Shown piece after piece: positions 9,601 to 17,776 of a DNA stretch of 64,000 nucleotides; position 1 is the stretch's first letter, and each line of letters begins with the position of its first letter. The notes beneath the pieces were generated by a model. It was not told where the DNA came from, searched no databases, and saw only the letters and a list, made by a program, of their open reading frames with translations. The DNA comes from an uncultured Eubacteriaceae bacterium (lineage in GTDB: Bacteria; Bacillota; Clostridia; Lachnospirales; CAG-274), in the NCBI GenBank assembly GCA_947167715.1, contig CAMVJD010000002.1, positions 55,910 through 119,909 on the forward strand, read 5' to 3'. The translations under genes were made by a program, and so were the position numbers.

Positions 9601-9730
9601 ATGTACCTATATAACTGAAAATAATTATAACGTTAAGCACCACAATGACCAGCAGCGTTGAAATATACAGGCTTTTGTTTTCCTTAAGCGCAGCAATAGT
9701 TTCTTTTAGGCTGAATTTATCGCGCAGCAC
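6698..9730 (-). CDS. Hybrid sensor histidine kinase (HisKA-HATPase-REC-Hpt)
   Basis: About 1010 residues. Two membrane helices (about 25-45 and 285-305) bracket a Cache-like extracellular sensor. HisKA follows (NMSHEIRTPLNAIIGMSEIL, about residue 327), then HATPase (N box GNAVKFTERG, MDTGVGIEEEE, GTGLGLYISKNLAKQMDG). Next comes a poorly conserved receiver-like stretch, then a true REC domain (ALIVDDN, IIFMDNMMPVMDG with the phospho-Asp, and SKP). An Hpt domain has HAIKGSSANVGA. GTG 9730 is chosen because GGAGGTG lies 6 bases upstream. It directly precedes the fused amino-acid transporter gene, so it may sense or control amino-acid uptake. No output regulator is nearby. Confidence 0.92.
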   Translation of the reverse strand: MLRDKFSLKETIAALKENKSLYISTLLVIVVLNVIIIFSYIGTSNILNENIDGTAEAVLDKTGQNVQDKITECQLYVRIMCDRIATNKNDEAKYNDIEYYSQKMATIFSGYYEGIYVEYGDKVYKNSAIKSVKAASAYETAHNNPDIINTTIESNSELSESYIVISLYDSEKDSFVALMLDADLVIRYVNGMDSLNGAFEAFIIDAEGNLVYSTTPDINYDVFKFSDDGKKLFEDLKTRTSGKMALHINGKKCLGYYRSFVGSWDVVLYANRGRLYKSLYMFNTIQYGVILFIFVLFVYFFMRSYRNSLALERALKTRSAFLTNMSHEIRTPLNAIIGMSEILLRRDVHGAARNDVVSIHNAGTGLLAIINDILDYSKMESGSFRIINDEYDLPGLVAEVVSLVSFRIKSKEVRLLVNINPAVPRRLIGDEVRIKQILVNLLGNAVKFTERGYIVLSIDWDFISDGKTNLTFRVMDTGVGIEEEEMKKLFEEFSQAGSNLAKHHGTGLGLYISKNLAKQMDGGISVESTKGKGSTFTVKIKNAVDNYVPVAAVPNEDIYIGIYEQDITLAQHLGVMLEMLHVRYDIVSNHNTKATFRQLTHVFFRSKYKNEVGRILGGLDLNPICIMLTEMNEEIDDNSNIKKLMINLYGLQIADALNGEIKYFDRYSGFDTGEIVTIPDARALIVDDNITNMAVAKGILAEYNITIDTAVDGAQAVEMVKNNHYDIIFMDNMMPVMDGIEATARIRAMEGDYYKNLPIIALTALAGRGDRERFQSLGFDEFLSKPIDLNKMDVLLHKFLQNKIKDIYNISKTDEKMASVQDNLIIDTEAGIRQLGGNKESYYDILTIYIQDMEKRYEQLISETDIKKNTINFHAIKGSSANVGAYQLNEMAAEMEALGKGGKSLEVEIKLEQFLQLLNLTIQEAKNYIKEYKGEKNKSKAYRPVVDHHYLYEILQACRDMDMIKIESVYDKISRNIYPDGVMKILEEMRLASFDYDYDKIAECANKLRN

Positions 9731-9744
9731 GGCTGTCACCTCCG

Positions 9745-12312
9745 TTAATTAAGTCCCTTTGCATCCTTTGCCTTGTAGATGATGACCTTTCCGTCATCCG
9801 CTGCCTTTGTATAGCCGCGTGCGGTCAGATCTTCCACAAGCTCATCGTAATCCTCCACATAACTTTGCAGTACATAATAATCGGTATAACCGTCGTCATA
9901 TTTATACTGGTATACCTCTTTATAGTTGTACAAATGCGGCGAAAGAAAGGTTTCTGACGTTATTGAAACATCCTTGGGTATACGCTGTAAAAGCTCATGA
10001 TTTTTATTGTAATCCTGTGCATTTTTACTGTAATTTTTATAATAATAGGTAAGGTCCCCCTTATAGGTATATGTGCCGCTTATGCAGGCAATTGCCGCAA
10101 CAACCGCCGCTATTGTGCGGGCCTTGTCTTTTTGCATATCATAAATATTCATTATAAACATAAACAAAAGCAATGCGCCTGTACCAAACACATATTGATA
10201 GCCTATATCATGCTGATAACTGTATTTTGTAATAAGGTTTACAAGCAGATAAGGCACGGCAAGCCAGAGTTTCGAGAGTCTTTTCCCGATAAACGGTAAA
10301 AACAGCAAAACTCCCGACGAAAACAGGATAAACTCCGTAGTGTCCTTATTAAAGCAGGTATTTACCACCAGACCCGGCGTATAGAACATATTTTTAAACA
10401 TAGTTACAACGCCCTTTTCGCCCGGCAAATAGTACATACCGTAATGCGAGTCCATAAGACCCTTTCCGTAATGGGCAATACCCGCCATAACAATGCCGAA
10501 ATACGCCATTGCGACCGCAAACAATATTGTGCCGTACTTATACTCCTTATTTGAGAACACCGCATAAAGCGCTATGCTTAATACATATATTGCGGCATCC
10601 TCCTTTATCATAAGGCTTAAAACCGCAAATACATACATAAACTTATAATTTTTCGTTTCAAGAAAATAAAGCGTTGAAAGCAGCATAAGCGGCAGGAATG
10701 AATTTTCGTGAAAATCATAATAAAGCGGCGCAATAAAGCACGGCATACACAAGTAGACAGCGCATATGATAAGCGCATAGAAATAATTTTTATTCTTATG
10801 CCCGCACAGGAAGAAAACAGGGAATACACCCGCACCTACCAGCGCAGACTGGCATACCAGCAGCGTTTCCGGCGAGCGGAAAATAAAGTATACGGGCACC
10901 AGCAAATATAATATAGGCGAAAAATGAATGTAAAAATGGCTTAATAATTCATTTCGCTCCATAGTGGTAACAGGCAGGCCTGTCCTTAATATGCCCTCAA
11001 ACATCTGTGCAAATATGCCAAAATCAAAATTAGAAGCATTAAACGATTTATATCTGCTTACCGTCTGCACGCTAAAAAAGGCGGTAAAAAGCAAAAATCC
11101 GATAATAACGGTAACAAGCGCAGGCTCCTTTTTAATTTTAATTTTTGAAAAATCAATATCCCTTAAAAGTATACAGCTGACACCCGCAAAAACAAATATT
11201 ACACCTGTTGTAAAAAATATGGAACGTGTCGTGCCGCTTATCATGGCAACAGTAAGCACGGCCGCGGAGATCTCCGCTATAAAGCGCAGAATAAAGCGCT
11301 TGTTTATTATAAGCCTTAATGCTATAAACAAATCAAACAATGCCGCTGTACACAGCATAAACATTGGTCTGTTTACATTTTTTAAATAATTTATGGTATC
11401 AATTTTTTCGGCATTTTGGTGTATTGCCATTGCATTTGTAAAGAAATATGCTGCCGCAAAAGCAATGATCAACTCAACAAGCATTTCCGACGGTTTAAGT
11501 CTGCCAAAGCCGTCCGAATAGCAGTAGCTTACAATAACGGCAAATACTATGGCACAGGCCGCAAACATAAACGCACCGATAACGCTGACCGTAAGCGCCG
11601 AATACATAATAATTGCGGACACGCCCGTATATGCAGCAACGACCGCACCCATAAGGCCGCGTTTTTTAAACAGATACAGGCAAAACAAGGCGCTTACCGC
11701 ATAGGCGATAATATACGGTATTTCCGCGCTGCCTGCTGTGCCGCCGCTTATAGTTACCCTTTCAAGCGTAAAAGTACCCTTTCCGTCGTAAAATGTACGC
11801 ATTTCAAGCGATTTATCCGTAACATCGCTGCCTATAAATACATCAAAGGTATAACTTGTCTTATCCTTTGGCAGGGTCACGGTAGAAATATCCTTCACGC
11901 CGTAATCGCTGCTTACCTGAAATCTTATATCCGTATCTGTGCGGTAATCGACCGTTATTTTATAATTTCCCTTTTTTATATCGATATACGGGCCGTAAGT
12001 AAACACGCCGCTAAAATTATCGGCCTCGGACACCGTCATTTCCTGTCCGGTTTCCAAGGATGTGCTGAATTGCTTGCCTATATAGCTTATCGGCGAAAAT
12101 TTATTTGAGTAAATAAACAAAAGCCCCAGCAAAAAAGCGACCGCAACAGCCACACTTACCGCAAACGCATTACGCTTTATCACTTTTATTAAGTATATAT
12201 GCGGCGGTAAAGTATCGTTTTGTAACGCTTCGTTCAATTTCTCGGGTGCGTTGACTGCTTCACGCTGCTGCTTGGTCTTTTCCGTAGTTGATCTTCTTTT
12301 TTTACTGCTCAT
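9745..12312 (-). CDS. DUF2079 polytopic membrane protein
   Basis: The 855-residue protein has one helix near residue 55, then an extracytoplasmic beta-rich segment (about 75-190). Many membrane helices follow, and there is a soluble C-terminal region. The stretch RYKSFNASNFDFGIFAQMFE, with LLSHFYIHFSPILYLLVPVYFI after it, is typical of DUF2079. That family resembles GT-C glycosyltransferases, with an acidic residue in an early loop. A role in moving sugar onto a lipid or surface polymer is plausible but unproven. The start has AAAGGAG upstream. It is the first gene of the leftward unit that includes the kinase, 14 bases ahead of it. Confidence 0.85.
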   Translation of the reverse strand: MSSKKRRSTTEKTKQQREAVNAPEKLNEALQNDTLPPHIYLIKVIKRNAFAVSVAVAVAFLLGLLFIYSNKFSPISYIGKQFSTSLETGQEMTVSEADNFSGVFTYGPYIDIKKGNYKITVDYRTDTDIRFQVSSDYGVKDISTVTLPKDKTSYTFDVFIGSDVTDKSLEMRTFYDGKGTFTLERVTISGGTAGSAEIPYIIAYAVSALFCLYLFKKRGLMGAVVAAYTGVSAIIMYSALTVSVIGAFMFAACAIVFAVIVSYCYSDGFGRLKPSEMLVELIIAFAAAYFFTNAMAIHQNAEKIDTINYLKNVNRPMFMLCTAALFDLFIALRLIINKRFILRFIAEISAAVLTVAMISGTTRSIFFTTGVIFVFAGVSCILLRDIDFSKIKIKKEPALVTVIIGFLLFTAFFSVQTVSRYKSFNASNFDFGIFAQMFEGILRTGLPVTTMERNELLSHFYIHFSPILYLLVPVYFIFRSPETLLVCQSALVGAGVFPVFFLCGHKNKNYFYALIICAVYLCMPCFIAPLYYDFHENSFLPLMLLSTLYFLETKNYKFMYVFAVLSLMIKEDAAIYVLSIALYAVFSNKEYKYGTILFAVAMAYFGIVMAGIAHYGKGLMDSHYGMYYLPGEKGVVTMFKNMFYTPGLVVNTCFNKDTTEFILFSSGVLLFLPFIGKRLSKLWLAVPYLLVNLITKYSYQHDIGYQYVFGTGALLLFMFIMNIYDMQKDKARTIAAVVAAIACISGTYTYKGDLTYYYKNYSKNAQDYNKNHELLQRIPKDVSITSETFLSPHLYNYKEVYQYKYDDGYTDYYVLQSYVEDYDELVEDLTARGYTKAADDGKVIIYKAKDAKGLN

Positions 12313-12427
12313 TTATTAAATGCTCCTTTGATTCGATTAGTTTAGCAACACAAAATTTTTTTAATTATATCACAAAATCCCGATATTTACAAGACCAAAA
12401 AAAATTTGAGTTTTCCCATTTTGGGTA

Positions 12428-12448
12428 TGATTTTTGCTTGAAATGCGG
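12428..12448 (-). repeat. Partial inverted copy of the 46-bp repeat
   Basis: These 21 bases are the exact reverse complement of the right end of the repeat at 3032-3077. The sequence beyond diverges but keeps short matching blocks. It sits in the 294-base gap between the DUF2079 gene and the 46-residue ORF, whose other content is the repeat at 12484-12540 and a terminator. Confidence 0.65.
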
Positions 12449-12483
12449 CAAACAACGGCATAACGGTAAATATTTTTTTGTGA

Positions 12484-12540
12484 TTCCTACCGGAATTTAA
12501 GCGGCAGTTGTTGAGCCTGTACGCGCTTGCGCGCGCTTTG
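12484..12540 (+). repeat. Interspersed repeat family B, copy 1
   Basis: This sequence (ttcctaccggaatttaagcg, then a ttgagcctgtacgcgcttgc core) recurs inverted at 17247-17305 and directly, more diverged, at 57821-57870. It contains small hairpins (gcgcg repeats). The copies lie in non-coding gaps. Confidence 0.8.
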
Positions 12541-12553
12541 GCTACGCTTGCCG

Positions 12554-12587
12554 AAAAAAAAGGGAGCGCAGCCTAAACCGCGCCCCC
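12554..12587 (-). terminator. Terminator of the pectinesterase transcript
   Basis: On the minus strand gggggcgcgg pairs with gctgcgctccc, followed by eight T. It lies 20 bases after the stop of the 46-residue ORF and closes the pectinesterase unit. Confidence 0.8.
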
Positions 12588-12606
12588 GGAACATTCCGTC
12601 AATAAA

Positions 12607-12747
12607 TTACTTTACAGTAGCCTTTATGTCGGAATACTTAACTTTGTCGATATCGCCTACGCTAACAGCGCCTAAGCTGCTTAACATAATGCAATCTTCG
12701 TTTTTAACAGCAACAATGCTGATTTCGGGTTTATTATATTTTTTCAT
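12607..12747 (-). CDS. Small 46-residue protein after the pectinesterase
   Basis: The ATG is preceded by GGAGG at 8 bases. The product begins MKKYNKPEISIVAVKNEDCI and ends YSDIKATVK. It follows the pectinesterase gene by 17 bases and lies before the terminator, so it is co-transcribed. I see no signal peptide or membrane helix. Short MKKY(x)KPE-type proteins recur in Clostridia, and some are annotated as possible peptide precursors, but no modifying enzyme is near. Its role is unknown. Confidence 0.7.
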   Translation of the reverse strand: MKKYNKPEISIVAVKNEDCIMLSSLGAVSVGDIDKVKYSDIKATVK

Positions 12748-12764
12748 AATCTAAACCTCCTATA

Positions 12765-15700
12765 TCAAACTAATTCTTCTGACTTAGCTTCGTCAGCAAC
12801 TTCCTCAACAACACCAAACTCTGCCGAGAAACCGTCAAGGTTGTTCTCACGAGCTGTGTTGCCCTCAGCTGTCATGTAAGCACTTCTTACACCAACAACC
12901 TTTACAGCGTAGATGTAACCGCCGTCAAGGCCAAGATCCTTCGCGGTGATAGTTGTGCCGTCATCAAGCTCGATAGCATCGTATACATACTTGGAGGAAC
13001 CGATAACCGTACCTTCTGCTGTCTTGAATGTGATGCCTTCGCCGTTAAGGTCTGCTACAGCTGCAACAAGGATAGTGTCATTACCGATCTCGTACTTAGC
13101 TGTACGGATATCGCTTGCGGAATCGATCATTTCAAGACCCTTTGACTCTGCATATTCGCCGCCGTCGGTAACTGTTGTTGTCTGTGACATAAAGTCAACA
13201 GGTGTGAATGTAAGGATATCAATGATACCTGCATCTGTTGTGTACTGCTCAAGAAGGTCATCGGAGATAGCAGTTGCAAACTTGGTTGCAGGTGCTGCAT
13301 CGTCGTCGCCGTTGAAGTTGCAGTAGTCATAGAATGTAGCGGATGCGCCGTCGCCTGAGGTCATTTCGCCCCAACCGTCTTCGCCGATAGTGCCGTTTGT
13401 CTGTGTGAACAGGAACGCTGCATTTGAGTTCTTGCCCCATGTTCTACCAAACTGACCTGTTACAGCCTTATCGCTGTCCTTGGTTATTACACAGTTTCTG
13501 AATACATAAGGTGATGTCTTAGCTGCTGTTACATAACCGATCTTGTTGTTGTTCTTGTCATCTGTGTATGTCTTCCACTGAAGCTCGCAGTTATCAAATA
13601 CAGCTGTGAACTCACCGCAGATATAGTCAACATTACCGCCGATAACGGAATCCTTAACGTATACGTGGTAACCGTTGTTAGCGGAGCCGTTACGTCCGAA
13701 TGTATCCTGAGATGAAAGGATCTGGCAGTTGTAAACCTGGATGTCATCAGCATCAATGTAGAATGCGTTTGAACGCTCCTTAGTTGAGTAGATACCTACA
13801 TCTGTTGTACCTGCAACTCTCTCTGTTACAAGGCCGCCTGCCGAGCGAACAAAGTCGCTTGCATCCATTTCGGTTACTTCGTAGTTATATGTGTTCTTGA
13901 ATGTAGTATCCTCTGCTATGAAGTGGTCGCCTCTGATGATCGCAACGCCGCCCCAAAGGTTACCGTCACCCTCGTTGCAGTTGTATGCATCATAGTAAAG
14001 CTCCTCATCGAAAAGGCCTGTGCCCTTGTCGATCGAGTAGTAGAAGGAACCTACGCCATAGTACCAGGAAATTGTATGTCCATTACCCTTTACAGTGATG
14101 TAAGGCTCTGTGAATACTATCTGCTCTTCGATATCATCGGTAAGCTCGATGGTCATACGGCCCTCTTCACCGTCGGGTCTGTTGTTTAATGTTGCAATAT
14201 AAGCGTTTGCATCCTTAAGTGTCGGGAACTTCTCGCTGGGAACCTGAATAACGGTGTTGCTTGCATCAAAATCTGCTACATCGTCAAGTTTAACCCAGTA
14301 AAGGTAGTTAGCACCCTCACCTGTTGTTGTAATAGTTACGGATGTTTCGCTTCCGTTTGTAAAGTATGTTGCAACTGTCGGGTTGCCTGCGCCTGCGCTG
14401 CTGCTTGTTGTAACCTCGCCCTGGCCGTTGATGTTCCAAGTACCGGAATACCAACCTGCAACGCTGACTTTCTGCTTGCCGCTTACGGGGATAGTAATGC
14501 TGTCGCCCTGGCTCATTCTGATAGATGTAGAGTTGTTGAATTTAATAGGAGCTGTTTCTGCATTAACACTGTTGTAAGTTGCCTGACGTTCACCCTCTGC
14601 CTTCTGGATATCAGCAGGAAGGCTGATGAGCGAAGGATCGTTAGCCTTAAGGTAAATAAGGTTTTCTGTGTCGCCCTCTACGTGTACCTTATCGATAGTT
14701 GTAAAGCCGTCGGACTCGATAACTGTGTTGTATTCGCCGGGCTTGATATCGGTAGAATACTTGTCGCCGTCAATTACAGCCTCTGTTACGTTGCCGCTTA
14801 CCATATTTACGAACTTAATGCTCTTAAGGTCGTGAGCTGCGCCGTTGCTTGTCATGATCGAGCCGCTTAACTTAACATCGGGGATCTCAACAAGTGAAAG
14901 CTGGATCTCCTTTGTATCCTCTGCAACCTTGATCTTGTCGCTGTCTGTGCTTACAAACTTAACGCCAACGCCTGCGTCTGCGCTCTTTATCTCGTAAGTA
15001 TGACCAACATTAAGCTTGATGCTTGTAGTGTTCTTGTCTATCTTTCCAACTGTTGTACCCAAGAAAGAGTCAACAAGTGTGAAAGAAGAACCATCAAAGT
15101 TATAATTGCTTCCTTCAGGAGTTAACCAAGACTTAACATCAATGTCAACTTCCTCATCTTTTGCAAATTCAGCCGAGCAGAAACCACAGTTGTTTGTCTT
15201 GCCTGTTGTGGAAAGAACATAAGTGTGACCTGCCTGTGCCTGGAATGCTACAAATTCTGCACCAACTTCCGTATCAAGCAGCCAGTTGTTGCCGTCGTGA
15301 GCGATTCTTTCGCCCGTAGCTGTATCAAAGTCCCAAACTCTTACGAAAGAGCCTGTGTAAACCTGGCTTACGAATGTACCGTTGCCAACACACTCGAATA
15401 CAAGTGCTGTACCGTCACCAAACTGAGGTATAGCTGTAATATCGTTAGCCGTAGCATTTCTGTTACCTGCCTTGTATGCATTAACGCCTGTTCTTCCGTC
15501 CCTTGTAAGGTTCATAAAGTTGGCATTGTTGTTGTTAGGTGTAAATCTTTCAAGACCATCCTCATAAGCAGTGTTCTTGTTACCAACAAGACGAAGTGAA
15601 GAATCACCGTACTTAAGCTCCTGCTGCTCAAATGTCATCATTGTTGAGGGGTTGCCGTCTGCATCAACGCCGTTGTCAACGGGTGTTGCAAGGTCGTCAA

Positions 15701-17123
15701 ACCATACCGAGAAACTTTCTGCAACGCCTGTATCCTTAGCTGCATTTTCAACAGAAAGTGCGTGAACATAAGTTTCGCCGGATGCATCGGGATCGTATGT
15801 AAGTGTAAGGGTATCAGCCTCGCCCTTATAGTCGATAACCTGAGGTGTCTCCGACTTATCTGCCTCATTCTCGTGACCGGGAGCTTCCTTGTTGCAGCCG
15901 TTGAACGAACCGAGAACATCACCCTGAGAGTTTGTAAGTGTCCAGGTATTATGACCGTATACACAAGCTGTGAACTTGATCTTTGCATCGCCCGCTACAT
16001 TAAATACGAACTTGTCGCCGGGCTTTGATGTTGTACCGTGACCATCGTTTACGCCTCTGAGGTTGGAGTTGGGGCCTGCCACGATCATAATCGTGTCGCT
16101 GCCGAATTTCAAACCGTTCGAAGCTCCGTTTTCTGTCTTTTCTGCACTTGCAAAATCAGCTGTGTAGGTCTCGCCTGCCTTAGCTTCTGCAAGATCGTAT
16201 TCCGGAGTTTCTTCGCCTGCGGCCTGAACGTCTATACCAAATAAGAATGCATCTGTACCAACGCCTGCGAAGTAAAGAACGTCGCCTGCCTTAGCTTCAA
16301 CTTCCTGTGTATAGTATTCATCGGGAGTCTTTGTTACGCCGTCATCAAGGAACTCGGGAACCGATGCAAAGGGATCATCTGCAGATGCGGGATTACCTGC
16401 AACTACCTGAACATTGTTGTTTGCCTCGTCAACTATCTTGTAGACAACGTTTGACTTTTTGCCTGTAACTCTTGTATCAAACTTGATAACAGAGTCCTTC
16501 TTAACCTCTATCCTGCAGAAAGGACGTGCGCTGAGCTTTCTGTCCTTGTCGCTTCCATCCTTATATCTGTTGCCGTCTGCATCAACGGGGTAAACCGTTT
16601 CGTTGCTGCCTACGGAAAGGCCGTAAGCGTTGCCTTCTTCATAGGTCTTGCTTGTTCTTACAATCTTGTCATAGCCATTGCCGTTGATGGAAAGAACACC
16701 CTCATTAAGTGTTACATTTGTGCCATCAATGCCGCTGAACTCTTTAGGTGAACCATCTCTGTTAGTCTCATCGCCATAGCCGATAAGACCGTTTTCATGA
16801 GAAGCATCACCAACGATATCACATCTAAGGTCTGCAAAAGCAGTAACGGTAGCAGCATCGTTATCTACCATTTTTGTGCCCTGAGTTACGTTGCCGTCGG
16901 CAACCCAAGCATATGAGCTGTTTGCATAAGCAACAACGGGAGCGTCTTCCTCAACGGGAGCCTCCTCGGAAACCTCAATGGCTGCAGCACTTTCAACTGC
17001 ATCATCAGCGCTATCTTCAGCCGCAAAGGTTGCCATAGCGCTTAAACCGGGAATACCCGTACTTGTGGCGGTCATAACACCAACCATAAAAGAACTTACA
17101 AATACTCTTAAATTCTTTTTCAT
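12765..17123 (-). CDS. Very large secreted pectinesterase (CE8)
   Basis: The 1452-residue protein has a signal peptide (MKKNLRVFVSSFMVGVMTAT, then an AFA-like cleavage region near residue 35). About 950 residues of beta-rich modules follow that resemble carbohydrate-binding domains; two share an 'LYFAGVGTDAFLFGIDV'-like ending. The catalytic pectinesterase beta-helix occupies about residues 1000-1310. SSQDTFG (about 1139) and GNVDYICG (about 1164) supply the two catalytic aspartates, and FGRTWG (about 1228) matches the family's GRxW arginine. It removes methyl esters from pectin outside the cell. No sortase signal, dockerin or SLH domain is visible, so anchoring is unclear. The uxaB-uxaA-uxaC operon upstream would use the released galacturonate. 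Confidence 0.9.
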   Translation of the reverse strand: MKKNLRVFVSSFMVGVMTATSTGIPGLSAMATFAAEDSADDAVESAAAIEVSEEAPVEEDAPVVAYANSSYAWVADGNVTQGTKMVDNDAATVTAFADLRCDIVGDASHENGLIGYGDETNRDGSPKEFSGIDGTNVTLNEGVLSINGNGYDKIVRTSKTYEEGNAYGLSVGSNETVYPVDADGNRYKDGSDKDRKLSARPFCRIEVKKDSVIKFDTRVTGKKSNVVYKIVDEANNNVQVVAGNPASADDPFASVPEFLDDGVTKTPDEYYTQEVEAKAGDVLYFAGVGTDAFLFGIDVQAAGEETPEYDLAEAKAGETYTADFASAEKTENGASNGLKFGSDTIMIVAGPNSNLRGVNDGHGTTSKPGDKFVFNVAGDAKIKFTACVYGHNTWTLTNSQGDVLGSFNGCNKEAPGHENEADKSETPQVIDYKGEADTLTLTYDPDASGETYVHALSVENAAKDTGVAESFSVWFDDLATPVDNGVDADGNPSTMMTFEQQELKYGDSSLRLVGNKNTAYEDGLERFTPNNNNANFMNLTRDGRTGVNAYKAGNRNATANDITAIPQFGDGTALVFECVGNGTFVSQVYTGSFVRVWDFDTATGERIAHDGNNWLLDTEVGAEFVAFQAQAGHTYVLSTTGKTNNCGFCSAEFAKDEEVDIDVKSWLTPEGSNYNFDGSSFTLVDSFLGTTVGKIDKNTTSIKLNVGHTYEIKSADAGVGVKFVSTDSDKIKVAEDTKEIQLSLVEIPDVKLSGSIMTSNGAAHDLKSIKFVNMVSGNVTEAVIDGDKYSTDIKPGEYNTVIESDGFTTIDKVHVEGDTENLIYLKANDPSLISLPADIQKAEGERQATYNSVNAETAPIKFNNSTSIRMSQGDSITIPVSGKQKVSVAGWYSGTWNINGQGEVTTSSSAGAGNPTVATYFTNGSETSVTITTTGEGANYLYWVKLDDVADFDASNTVIQVPSEKFPTLKDANAYIATLNNRPDGEEGRMTIELTDDIEEQIVFTEPYITVKGNGHTISWYYGVGSFYYSIDKGTGLFDEELYYDAYNCNEGDGNLWGGVAIIRGDHFIAEDTTFKNTYNYEVTEMDASDFVRSAGGLVTERVAGTTDVGIYSTKERSNAFYIDADDIQVYNCQILSSQDTFGRNGSANNGYHVYVKDSVIGGNVDYICGEFTAVFDNCELQWKTYTDDKNNNKIGYVTAAKTSPYVFRNCVITKDSDKAVTGQFGRTWGKNSNAAFLFTQTNGTIGEDGWGEMTSGDGASATFYDYCNFNGDDDAAPATKFATAISDDLLEQYTTDAGIIDILTFTPVDFMSQTTTVTDGGEYAESKGLEMIDSASDIRTAKYEIGNDTILVAAVADLNGEGITFKTAEGTVIGSSKYVYDAIELDDGTTITAKDLGLDGGYIYAVKVVGVRSAYMTAEGNTARENNLDGFSAEFGVVEEVADEAKSEELV

Positions 17124-17246
17124 TTTTCGTCCTCCTTAATTTTTTTCGCCGCCGATGAGATCATATCCCGCCGCAGGCGATTGTGATTTTTTGGGGAAGC
17201 ACTGATAAATAGGATACCAAAAATAATTTTGCACATATAGCCGAAA

Positions 17247-17305
17247 CGCGCGACAAGCGCGTACAGGCTCAACATCTACCGCCGAAATTCCGGTAGGGAT
17301 TTCGG
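17247..17305 (-). repeat. Interspersed repeat family B, copy 2 (inverted)
   Basis: The reverse complement carries the same ctaccggaatttcggcgg and gttgagcctgtacgcgcttg blocks as copy 1 (12484-12540). It holds hairpins cgcgc/gcgcg and ccgaaat/atttcgg. It lies in the leader region of the pectinesterase gene. Confidence 0.8.
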
Positions 17306-17680
17306 CATAATGCTTAACGGCTCTGATTGCTATTTTCCGCTTTCGGAGCGGAAAAATACGCATGGTCGCCTACAAATGTGCCGCCTCCGGCTAAAATTAT
17401 TTTTGCTTTCGGGATTTAATCAGTATTTCCTTAGCCGTAACCAGCCCTCAAAACACAGGACCGCAGTCTATTTTGCACAATATATATGCAGCATTTCCGC
17501 CGACTGCGGTTTAGCGGGTACCGATATATGGTAATGTTTAATAATTACCCTACCGACTACCCCGCCTGTTTGGTATAATTATAACTCAAATCCAAAATAA
17601 AATCAAGAGAAAATATAGTTTTTTTACAAATTGATTATAATTATATTACAGTAAAATTACAGAAATTTGCAAAAGACCGC
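17306..17680. other. Non-coding region upstream of the pectinesterase gene
   Basis: No gene is supported here. It holds an inverted repeat ccgcagtc...gactgcgg (about 17461-17511). On the minus strand there is a TATAATTATA stretch near 17573-17582 that could be the -10 region for the pectinesterase. The rest is A/T-rich. Confidence 0.5.
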
Positions 17681-17685
17681 AAAAA

Positions 17686-17711
17686 AAGGGCTTTGCAGAA
17701 ACAAAGCCCTT
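17686..17711. terminator. Terminator after uxaC
   Basis: A perfect 10-bp stem (aagggctttg / caaagccctt) with a 6-base loop is flanked by A on the left and T/A on the right. It ends the leftward uxa operon. Confidence 0.9.
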
Positions 17712-17776
17712 GTAAAAAAATTTTAACAAAATCGTGTATTTTTGGTAATATTGCTGAAAAGTTGTGATATTTTTTA

